Source: Hemileia vastatrix (taxonomy: Eukaryota; Basidiomycota; Pucciniomycetes; Pucciniales; Zaghouaniaceae). From it: DNA of 64,000 bases. Position numbers and translations under genes: made by a program. The notes beneath the pieces were generated by a model. That model was not told the DNA's origin. It did no database searches and saw nothing but the letters and a program-made list of their open reading frames with translations. Positions 31,421 to 41,038 of this stretch are shown piece by piece. Where the stretch lies: contig JASXTE010000005.1 in assembly GCA_030280995.1 (NCBI GenBank), forward strand, positions 18,739,501-18,803,500, given 5' to 3'. Each line of letters opens with the position of its first letter. Within the stretch, counting starts at the first letter, position 1.

Positions 31421-31920
31421 ATTATGTCTCAGCTTAATGTCCTTTCTTTTCTCATCATTTTGGTATGTGTTATGTGTGTTTGGCTTGTTTCTACATGTAG
31501 TTATTTTTGTTTAATTTTTTAGAGGGTGTTTTTGGGTGTTTAAGGGCCTAAAAGTGGTTTCCTGCCTGCCTGTGTGCATGGAAGCCTCTAGAGGAATTTT
31601 TATGCATGTAGAGAGGTGAGAGAGCTGAATTTGGCTGGGAAAAGTGCAGGGTGGTATGTGTGTGAGATAGTCAAGCAAGTTAAAGAATATTCTAGCTTAA
31701 AAATTAACCATCTGGTATACCTAGAATCTCTGTAATTCACTCTTTTGTGTGTTGGTGGAATCCATTTTCTGGTTCATGAAGAGGTTAGTTCCTACTTGAC
31801 CTCAACTATTGTCACTTTTTTCACTGGTATAGTCTTTCAAGCTATATCAAGGATTATTTCTGTCTCTGGTGTGGCTTTGCAACCTAAATCAAGTATCATT
31901 GCTTTCTCTATTGTCTCAGC
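31421..31920 (+). repeat. Truncated, diverged LTR fragment ahead of G1
   Basis: TTATGTCTCAGCTTAATG..TTTGGTATGTGTTATGTGTG, GGGCCTAAAAGTGG, TTTTTATGCATG and GGGTGGT.TGTG follow the order of the gag-only family LTR (19975-20590), but at much lower identity. Its left part is missing at the Harb-2 boundary. It leads directly into the first G1 frame without a primer binding site, so it does not look like the normal 5' LTR of G1. Confidence 0.6.
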
Positions 31921-32369
31921 AGGTAAAGAATCTGTCTACCCACATAAAGGAGTTAAGGACAGACAGCTTGAGACTAAAGGTAAGGGTAGATGCCTTGGAA
32001 GAAAAGGTGAGAAGAGCAGATACTTTTCTCCAAGAGAAGAAGAAACCTCTTCCTCCCAGGGATCAACAAAAATTGACTCCTCAATCCCAAGAGATGGTGG
32101 AAGTGTCCAAGTGGCAGTGGGGCTGGCTCAACACTCAGTGGGACTACTTGGCTCAAAACCAGCATCAGTTACCTCAGGTAGGTCCATCAAGGCCCACCCA
32201 GGCCAACCCCACTCCTCCCCACCCTTATCAAGGAGGCAAAAGAAGAAGGAAGCCCAATATGGTGATACCCAGCAAACCCTGGTACGTCCCTCTATTGATT
32301 CTCAAGTGCCTTTTCTTGTGGCTGACTCTGTTCCTTCAGGTAAATCTGGAAGGCAGGATGAAACCTTGA
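31869..32369 (+). CDS. G1 small upstream frame (ORF0): coiled coil plus W- and R-rich tail
   Basis: 166 codons. Homologous to G2 40464-40913 in the same relative frame. Conserved parts are a heptad-like stretch (VKNLSTHIKELRTDSLRLKV) and a tail with VSKWQWGWL and HPYQGGKRRRKP. The longer frame 31745-33001 overlaps it completely. Its start is uncertain because the G1 5' end is rearranged. Function unknown; a basic tail after a coiled coil would suit an RNA-binding accessory or a displaced piece of gag. Confidence 0.45.
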   Translation: MWLCNLNQVSLLSLLSQQVKNLSTHIKELRTDSLRLKVRVDALEEKVRRADTFLQEKKKPLPPRDQQKLTPQSQEMVEVSKWQWGWLNTQWDYLAQNQHQLPQVGPSRPTQANPTPPHPYQGGKRRRKPNMVIPSKPWYVPLLILKCLFLWLTLFLQVNLEGRMKP

Positions 32370-32441
32370 GACCTATAGAGGCTGGGAATAGTAGACAGAT
32401 ATCTCATGTATCTAATCCATTACTTTTAATTGCTACCTCAA

Positions 32442-33339
32442 TGATTAATCCTGATATGGCTGTGATTGATGAAACTCTTGACCCTGAGTTCTATGAGAGT
32501 CTGGAAAGTTACTCAGTTTCCTTATTGAAAAACACTCCAGATGTAGCAAGAATTAATGATGAGCACTTGAGAGATATTATTGCCAAGCAAAATCATATAA
32601 TGAACAATATGCAATTGACTCAGAGATATAATAGTTTGTTAACTGATCAGGGTTATCAAGCATTAAAAAGTGAAGCACAGAGAGTCTCTGATGAATTGTC
32701 TCATTACAAAGCAACCCATGAAAAGAAAGTTGCTTTATGGCACAATATAAAAAATGATTTGTCTAAACTAAAAGATACTGTATCTGCCTGTTGCCAGGAG
32801 GTAGAGATAGATAAGATAAATCTGAAAAGATTGAGTGACCATTTGTCATCTTTTCAACATAAAAATCAATTATCTTTTGCAACTATCAATGAAAGTTTAT
32901 CTAGTCTTACAAGAATGAAAACAAGAATAACAACCATTGAAGAAAAATTGAACTCATTGTTAAATGACCAAAAATATTCTGACATTTCTGTGAACATATA
33001 GTGCAGGATGCTCAACCAGTACCTGTGGCTAGTTCATCTAATATAAAAATAGATCCAGAAATACCTGTTGATAACAATGAGTTTCCATAAAAAACTGATG
33101 ATGCACCAGGATCTGCAACAGAAGGATTAAACAATGATATTTCAGCACAATTAGAGAAATTACAGCTGCTTCTTACTCAGAAACAATCTAGTACTAGGGA
33201 GATTCCTTTAAATCAAAAGAATTGGCCAAAACTTGACCAGTACCCAACATTTGATGGTGATTCTTCTTCTGATTGGCAACAATTTATTTGCAGAATTGAT
33301 AATTTAAAAAATTCTTACAAACTCCCAGATGAGGAAATT
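32442..33339 (+). pseudogene. G1 gag, N-terminal part
   Basis: Open from INPDMAVIDETLDPEFYESL through a long helical stretch to a TAG at 32999-33001. It continues in the neighbouring frame with VPVASSSNIKIDPEIPVDNN, a TAA near 33090, then KNWPKLDQYPTFDGDSSSDW and RIDNLKNSYKLPDEE, which flows into the polyprotein frame at 33340. The KNWPKLDQYP..DGD segment is identical in pattern in G2. Coiled-coil rich. One frameshift and one stop break it. Confidence 0.65.
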
Positions 33340-36300
33340 GTGTCCAAGTTAATTTCTTTGTTCACTAATGTTGCCCTGATGTGGTATAAATCTGTTCTCC
33401 TGGATGGGAATGACTACTCATGGGAGGATTGGAAGAAATTGATTAAAGCACAATTTGGTGGCTCCAAGTTCAGAATGGCTCAACAAAGGCAGTATGAGGA
33501 AACTAGATATAGCTCTTCTACTGATAAACCTATTGAGTTTTTAATGAAACTTTTAAAAATCTTAAGGGAAATGGACCCAAATATGGAGTTTGATTTATGG
33601 AAGGACAGGATCCTCTATAAATTACCAATGTCTCTGAGAGACTTGATAGTGGCTAGGACTGAGTTCTCCAAAGAACCCTCTTCTTTCATTAATACTTGCA
33701 ATGAGATACTTCTAAACAATAAGTATGATGCAAGAAGATTCATTCCTAGGACCCCTTTGGAGAAACCCTCCACTTACCAACAAAAACCTCTGGAAAAGGT
33801 TGGAAAACCTTCTGCCCCTGTTGCACCAAAGAAGTATGCAACAAACACTTGCTTCAAGTGCAACAAGCCTTGGCAGAAAGGCCATGTTTGTGACAAGAAG
33901 ATAAATCTTGTAGAACAAACAGAGGAGCATGCTGATGACACAGTGGCACTGGATGATACATCAAGTGATTGTGCCAGCAATATTTCATATGAATCTCAAC
34001 AAGAAATCTTGATGCTGGAAGAAGATATTCATTATTTAAATACTATTGACATTGATAATAATGATTTATCTACAGTGGAAGATGCTGAGATCATAAAGAA
34101 CATTGAGGATAACTCAATTGTTATTGCCCCTCTTAAGGAACCAGTCTTGATCAATGGAACCAGCGTTGAAGTTGTTCTGGATTCTGGAGCTGGAGGAAGT
34201 GTAGTATCTGAAAGAGCACTTACTTCAGTAGATCAAGACTATAAATCTAAACTGATGCCTATCATTTCTGAAAATTGGAGAGGGTATGGCTCTATTTTGT
34301 CCCCCATTGGTAAATACAAAGCCATAGTGTTTTTTAAATATAACCATGGTTTTGTAAGAGCTATTTGTGATTTTGTTGTCATGAAAAATGATAACTTGAG
34401 CAATTGGTTTATTGTAGGGAATGATATTTTAACCAAGTATGGCATAAAATTGGATCCTTCAAACCAATGTTTCACAATGGGGATGAATGGGAAGAGAAAA
34501 TTTAAAATTTCCTCCCCTAAAAAATTATTAAAACCAGAATTGAACACATGTAATTCTGTGGTTCAATATAAAGGAAGATCTACAAAGGAAATGCATGCCC
34601 TTATGTCTGAAATTGATAATGCTTCTTTTGGAGAACAACTTTCTGGTGAGGATAAAGATTCCATCATTAACTTGATAAAATCTTTTCCTATGGCCTTTGC
34701 TCATGGGTCACATGAACTGGGATTAGTTAAGGAGGAAATGAAACTTTCATTGTCTTGCCCATTAACTGATATACCACCTAGTTTAAAGAAGAAGCCTTAT
34801 CCTGCTTCTCCCACAAAGAGAAAAGATATTGAAGATAATATATCTGCCCTTTTAAAAATGAATATTATTGAAAAGGTAGTTAAAACACCTAAATATTGTG
34901 TTATCTCACCTGTCCTAATTTCTTATGAGAAAGATAAAGCCAGGTTATGTGGTGATTATAGAGCACTAAACACCTATGCTGTTGATGATATCTATCCTTT
35001 ACCTAGAATCAGCTCCATACATGCTACTTTACAGGGTGCTAAATATATCAGCTGTTTGGATGGTAACAAGGGATATCACCAGGCACCTGTTGAGAAAGAT
35101 TCTCAGAACTTTCTGATGATTGCCACTCATATGGGTATTTATAAGTATATTAGGATGCCATTTGGCCCTAAAAATGCCCCTTCAGTTTTCCAAAAAGTAA
35201 TGGATAACACATTCCATCAAGAGATAATTGAGGGATGGCTGATGGTTTATATTGATGATATCATTATATTCTCAAAAACATTTGAGGACCATCTTAAACA
35301 CCTTTGTAAAGTATTCCAGAAAATGGATGAAATAAATATGACACTTGCTTTGAAGAAATGTAAATTTGGTTTCCACTCTTTAAAAGTTCTTGGTCATGTT
35401 GTTTCAGGCTTACAGATATGTGTTGACCAGAACAAAGTGGCAGCCATACAACAGGTGAAAGCTCTTACAACAGTGAGAGAGCTCCTAAGTTTTTTGGGAA
35501 TGTGTGGATACTATAGACAGTATATTAAAAATTACCAAGTCATAGCTTTACCCCTTACCCAATTAACTAGAAAGGATGTTGCTTTTGTCTGGAATAGTGA
35601 AAGACAAAGAGCCTTTGACACTATGAAACACTGTTTGATGTCAGCACCAATTCTTGCTTTACCTGAATTTTATCAACCATTTGTTTTGTACACTGATGCC
35701 AGTTTCATTGGTCTTGGTGCTGCCCTCCATCAAAAACAAGTGATAAATGATAAAGTTTCAGAAGTAGTAATTTGTTATATTTCAAGAACCTTGAGAAATA
35801 TTGAATTGAAATATGGTGCTACCCAATTAGAGTGTTTAGCTGTAGTATGGGATCTAGAAAAGCTTCATTATTACCTAGATGACCAGAAATTTGAACTTGT
35901 CACTGACTGCAGTGCAGTTAAATCCCTTTTAAACTTGAAAACACCTAACAGACATATGTTTAGATGGCAGCTGGCTGTTCAAGAGTACAGAGGGAGAATG
36001 ACAATTATTCACAGGGCTGGTATTGGTCACTCAAATGTGGATATGTTATCAAAGTTACCTTTACCAAATGATGACTCTAATCCTGCTTATGATCCTGAGG
36101 ATGAAATTATTCATATCCATGGGATATATGTGGTTGATATAGAGGAAGAGCTATTACAGCTTATTCTAGAATCATATAATAAGGACACTGACTTGAAAAA
36201 GTTATGCACCATATTAAATGATCCAAAGAATGCTTCAATACAAGCATTAATTAAAACCCTTCCACCAAAGTACCAAAAAGCTTTAGAAAAAGGTAAATTT

Positions 36301-36588
36301 TCAATTGATGAAGGATATCTATATTATAGAAGAAAGTTGAGTAATGTTATTTTTATTCCTCCTTCTATGAAAGAAATCATCTTGAAAATTTGTCATGATG
36401 ACATATTAGCTGGACATTTTGATCTTGACAAAACAATTATCAGAATTAGGAACACTGCTTGGTGGGCTAATATGTCTGAAGACACAAAATTATATGTTGA
36501 ATCTTGTGATTCTTGCCAAAAATCAAAAAGTTTAACTGGTAAAAGAGCAGGATTAATGCAACATATTGAACCTCCTGATGCTCCATGA
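33340..36588 (+). pseudogene. G1 gag-pol polyprotein: zinc knuckle, protease, RT, RNase H, integrase N-terminus
   Basis: 1082 open codons. Visible in order: capsid end (residues 1-120), zinc knuckle CFKCNKPWQKGHVC (about 171), aspartic protease VVLDSGAGGSVVS (about 279), reverse transcriptase with ISCLDGNKGYHQ and the catalytic YIDDIIIFS (about 637), RNase H with LYTDASFIGLGAAL (about 784) and ELVTDCSAVKSLL, and the integrase zinc domain from CHDDILAGHF to CDSCQKSK (about 1018-1062). The frame ends at TGA 36586-36588, where G2 has the Trp codon of the APWEIIN motif. It is therefore one nonsense mutation away from the integrase core that follows. Makes cDNA of the element and prepares its insertion. 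Confidence 0.9.
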
Positions 36589-37689
36589 AAAATAATAAAC
36601 ATGGATTTTGTAACAGGATTACCTATTGCTGGTAAAGACAGTTATAACTCTTGTTGGGTTATTGTGGACAGATTCACAAAAATGTGTAAATTTATCCCTA
36701 CCCACAAGGATGTTTCCACTAAAGAATTAGCTTTCTTATGGTGGTCTCATATTTTTAATACTGCTGGTTTTCCTAAAGCCATAATCTCTGACAGAGACCC
36801 AAAATATACTTCTGAATTTTGGATGTCTCTGATGGATGTTTGTGGTTGTGATCTGAAACTTTCTACTGCCCATCACCCTCAGACTGATGGTTTAGCTGAA
36901 AGAATGATTCAGACTTTAGAGGACATGATAAGAAGATATTGTGCCTTTGGCCTTGAGTATAAAGATAATGACAGATTCACTCATGATTGGGTTACCTTAC
37001 TTCCTGGGTTAGAATTTGCTTATAATAGCACTGTTCATTCTGTTACTCAAAGAAAGCCTTTTGAGCTCTGACTTGGATAGGTTCCTAATACTCCTGCCCA
37101 AATTCTCAATAACAAAATACCTAAATTGGATATACATCCTGGTGTAAAATCTTTTCTACAAATGCAACAACTATGTAGAAATCATGCTCAAAAATGTATT
37201 GAAAAATCATTTGAATATGAGAAGAAAAGATGGGACAAATCCCATAAAGAATACACTTTTAAAAAGGGTGATGAAGTGTTGATTTCTACAGTCCACTTCA
37301 ACTTACAAGGTAATAACAAATTAAAAGATCCATTTTTTGGTCCATTTGTTGTCAGAATAATGATTGGAGATAATGCAGTTGAAGTTATTCTGTATTCCAC
37401 ATATGACAGAAAACATCCTGTTTTTCCAATATCTCTTTTGAAACCTTACACATCCAATAGTGATTTATTTCCAAAAAGGAGGGGTAGACCAAAGAAAATC
37501 CCAAATGAAATCACTGAAACAGCAGAAATTGAAAAAATTCTAAATGACAGAATAGTCACTGCTGAAAAAGGTACAGAATACTTATTGAGATTCAAGAATA
37601 AATCATCTGAATATGATTCTTGGATACCTGGGAAGGAGATATCTAATCTTCCCACTCTACTGAAAAAGTATAAAAAGAAAAAAACATAG
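36589..37689 (+). pseudogene. G1 integrase core and chromodomain
   Basis: Same frame as the preceding gene. The DDE core is visible as MDFVTGLPIAG (first D), ISDRDPKYTSEFW (second D) and HHPQTDGLAERMIQTLEDM (E). Stops at 37069-37071 and about 37078-37080 sit in the GW.P region after PFEL. Then LDIHPGVKSFLQMQQLCRNH, KKGDEVLISTVHFN and HPVFPISLLKPY lead to a basic RRGRPKK stretch and a chromodomain-like end: IEKILNDRIVTAEKGTEYLL, RFKNKSSEYDSWIPGKEIS. Chromodomains steer integration of chromoviruses to marked chromatin. Confidence 0.85.
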
Positions 37690-37723
37690 CATTTTTTTTA
37701 TTGTTTTTTTAAGAGTGAGGGAG

Positions 37724-38201
37724 TGTCAGACAGGCTACTAGACTTTCCCAGTGAAATAATTAATTATTTAACTGGATGAAGCCGCGCCTTATCATTTTAA
37801 TTATTATTTAATTATAATTTAGTTACATTAAAATTAGTTAGAATAAATTAACTAATTACAGAATGTTAAAATTAAAATATTAAATAAATAATAAAAATTA
37901 AAAATATAATTTTGTCCCTTATATTTTTCTCTAACACCGTGCTCATTTGACAGGTTGGAAAAAAATAAAATTTTATATTAAAAAATAGATATTAAGATAA
38001 AATAAGATTTTAATATTCAAATAATATTTAATATATACAAAAAATTCAAATTTCTTATTTAGAATTGACTTCTACAGTAAATATTAAATAAATTGATGTA
38101 TTTCTGACATACTCTGTAAATACATCTTTTTGATGCCTTCTTTTTAGAATAACTTTATTATTTGAAATACTCCTTCTGGAATATTCTTTTCTCTCTCTCA
38201 T
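37724..38201 (+). repeat. G1 3' LTR, left piece
   Basis: Starts TGTCAGACAGG after a purine run (37711-37723). It is cut by G2 at the CTCAT target (38197-38201) and continues at 47936. Confidence 0.85.
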
Positions 38202-39703
38202 TGTCAGCCTGTATATCTCCAGGACTGAGTAAAAAGTAACTATAAGTTATGTTAAACACATGAACTATACATGGGAATAATAAATGAGAGTACACAAATA
38301 GTATACATAAGTAAAATTATGATAATACACAAAAAATGCCATTATAACACCTTATATACACGCATATATCCACCTTTTATAGGTCTTATGTACTTAATAT
38401 TAAGTTGGAGTATGTTAAGGTAATCTTAAGAACCTTAAGTATAAGGCTACATAATTTTTAAGTACACTTAAAGCTGTTATATTCATTTTTTTATGCAAAA
38501 AACAAGAAATGCGCTTTATTTCACTTAAAAGTTGACTATATGCGCTATAAAATTGAGAATATCAAAATTGCGCTTTGACAGATCAATTGGGCTCATTTAG
38601 AACTATTGATTTGGCTATTTAAATGCATAAAAATAACACTTTTCAAATTTGGTGTTTTTTATGCCAGAAATGGCTTCTGTGTACTGGCCACATACTGCCT
38701 GCTTTTTTCCCGTGTGAATAGCTTCATTTTTAGCAAAGTTAGCTTTTTTCACACTATAATTACCCCACATTCTACGCCCACTGTGGGGAGACACACTAAA
38801 ATAGGTGACAGGCGCTTATTTAGTGTCCTAGCTTAATTAATAATGCATTGACCTTATTTATATGCACTAATTTCATTAATAACCTCACTCTTGGCACTTT
38901 ATTTCATCACCACGCTTAAATTCGCCTAATTTTAGTCAAGGATTTACCCGTGCAAGCGCCTGCCAAGAACTGCATGTAGTTACCCCACATCTCACGCTCT
39001 TTTTTAAGTTTTTGGGTGGTTTCTCAGTCAATTTTGGTTATTTTTGAATGGGAATTTCACGTAGTATAATGTCAGGATTAGCCCCATTATTTCTACAGTA
39101 AATCCCCCTTATTATTAAGCTATTATTAACCTTAAAAAAGTCTCCTTTAGTCTTTAATATTATTGTTTTATACGCATATACTCTCTTTTTGTCTTTTTCT
39201 TTAATTTTGATGGATTTCCCTTATTATTACAGGATTTTTGCCGTTGTTACTCTTCTAATTATGTCATGGGTTACTAGGAATGTTGATGGGCATGTCTATT
39301 AGTTGTTTAGAGGCGTCATTAACTGTGTATTGGGTGGTACATCAAGGGAATCATTGGGGAACTCAGTGTGTATAAAAGGAGGAGGTTTTTGGGTTGTATT
39401 TCTTCATTCCTTATCATTACAATTTAACCAATATAACCAAATAAATTACAATACATATCAATTAGTACTTTTATAAGACTTTTGAATAGTATCTGAATTA
39501 TAAAATCTATTTTTCTACCAACTACAAAGATTGTAAGCCATATATAAAATTAGTGAGAATTATATTACTGAGACCTTTATATTTGATTATATTTTACAAC
39601 TTAGTGGATTAGTACTACAGTATTCATACAGGACCATTTAAATCTTCTAGACAACTGACCATTCAAGCTAGTTCACGTCTTTGTACTTGACCTTAGCCTG
39701 ACA
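38202..39703 (+). repeat. G2 5' LTR
   Basis: 1502 bases, TGTCAGCCTGTA...TTAGCCTGACA. Contains a TATA box at 39371. The 76-codon frame at 38606-38836 is repeated unchanged in length in the 3' LTR and is not supported as a gene. Confidence 0.95.
39371..39378 (+). promoter_or_regulatory. TATA box of the G2 5' LTR
   Basis: TATAAAAG preceded by GTG and followed by a purine-rich GAGGAGG, about 330 bases before the LTR end. It sits where an LTR promoter is expected, and the same motif is at 47598 in the 3' LTR. Confidence 0.6.
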
Positions 39704-39704
39704 A

Positions 39705-39722
39705 TTGAGGACCTTTCCTCAA
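39705..39722 (+). other. Hairpin at the expected primer-binding position of G2
   Basis: TTGAGGA-CCTT-TCCTCAA, a perfect 7-bp stem with a 4-base loop, begins one base after the 5' LTR. No standard TGG-type tRNA primer site is evident here. Confidence 0.5.
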
Positions 39723-39890
39723 GAATTCTGTTATAATCCTGTAAGTGAAATTTTCAAAAGAAGGTGCACATAAATAATATCCCTATAGAAATATTTGGAT
39801 AATTACAACAGGTTGGGGTCACTTATATAGTGATTTCAGAAAAAGAAGCCCTGTTATATAATAAAATTGTGATATTGAATCAACAATTTT

Positions 39891-40053
39891 ACCACTAATT
39901 TAACATATAATTGTTATTAGTGGGTCTGTCAATAGACCAATTAAATTTGTGATCTTTGCAGATAAAATTTTTACCACTAATTTAACATAAAATTGTTCTT
40001 AGTGGGAGTCTGTCAATAGACCAATTAAATTTGTGATCTTTGCAGATGATAAC
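39891..40053 (+). repeat. Tandem duplication of 81 bases in the G2 leader
   Basis: TACCACTAATTTAACAT starts copies at 39891 and 39972. Each copy includes GTCAATAGACCAATTAAATT and ends TTTGCAGAT. Each also has inverted CACTAAT/ATTAGTG arms. The surrounding 39723-40375 is otherwise non-coding leader. Confidence 0.8.
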
Positions 40054-40463
40054 CAATTAAACTGATTAATTTTTTTCTTTTTACAGGACTCTTAATCCCT
40101 TTTCTATTGGTTTGTAAAATTCATTTATATTTAAAAAAGAATCTTGCTGACAGTTGTTTTTCTTTTTTAATATAAAAACACGGCTACATATTGTAGACCA
40201 GTTAAATTAAGTGACCACATAAAAAGCATATTTGACTTTTGGCACTTAAAGATTCACTTCATACCAAAAAGTAAGCAATTAAATTGTCTTCAGTGGTATT
40301 AAAAAATACTGATTAAACTCCTTTTTGAAGTTTTTCAAATCTAAACTTTCAATTCTCTAAAAATTCCACGTAAAAATGTGTGACAACAATGACATTGTAA
40401 GTAATAAGGCAAAACCTTATAACTTAAGAACTAGAGCTGAAAGACCTGTTACAGGACATCCAA

Positions 40464-40913
40464 ATGGAGGGTCAAGAATCACCAGTAACAATAAACAACA
40501 CCCCACCAATGTCCATGGAGGAAAAGGTAAAGCTCTTAAAACAAATGTCAATAAAGAAGTCCAAAAACACCTTACAAGAGCAAATTCACTCCCTCTCAAC
40601 CCTACTGAATACACTAACAATAAGAGTAAACAATATGTTAGACCAGATCAACAATTTGGAGAAAAGGGCGGCACAGGGCTTTATAGAAGTCAACCAGGCT
40701 CTAGTGGATATAAGGTCTCATCAACAACCAGTGGCACCAAATACCACAGCAACACCTCCAGTCCCAGAAGAGGACCAAAAGATAACTGTAAGCAAATGGA
40801 AGTGGGATTGGTATGCCCAAAACTACAACAGTCCTCCTCAACAGGGATCCAGCAGTCACCCTTACAGGGGAAAGCCAAGGAGAGGCAGGGGAAATGGAAT
40901 AAGACCGTGGTAA
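40464..40913 (+). CDS. G2 small upstream frame (ORF0): coiled coil, W-rich and R-rich tail
   Basis: 149 codons, MEGQESPVTINNTPPMSMEE, a coiled-coil-like middle (LLNTLTIRVNNMLDQINNLE), a proline-rich linker and the tail VSKWKWDWYAQN and HPYRGKPRRGRGNGIRPW. It is the counterpart of G1 31869-32369. A second open frame (40376-41014, in phase with gag) overlaps it entirely. The ORF0 frame is better conserved between G1 and G2 than the overlapping frame, which favours this one as protein-coding. Role unknown. Confidence 0.5.
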   Translation: MEGQESPVTINNTPPMSMEEKVKLLKQMSIKKSKNTLQEQIHSLSTLLNTLTIRVNNMLDQINNLEKRAAQGFIEVNQALVDIRSHQQPVAPNTTATPPVPEEDQKITVSKWKWDWYAQNYNSPPQQGSSSHPYRGKPRRGRGNGIRPW

Positions 40914-41038
40914 GTCATCCATCTTCTCAAGATCAATTATATAATCCTAACAATGAATTACTTATAGGTAATGAAATTGATAGAGAGTTATTGTATATAA
41001 TTGATAAGGATTAAAAAAATTATTCATTTGAAAATAAC

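Noticed and set aside
38606..38836. 76-codon frame, repeated at 46833-47063
   Set aside because: It lies inside the two G2 LTRs; identity follows from LTR duplication, and the older solo LTR (15770-17258) does not keep the frame.
40910..40967. Possible 58-nt intron at the end of G2 ORF0 (donor GTAAGT, branch-like CTAAC, acceptor TATAG), with a 58-nt counterpart in G1
   Set aside because: Splicing does not join ORF0 to the gag frame in either element and gives an immediate stop, so I did not annotate it.
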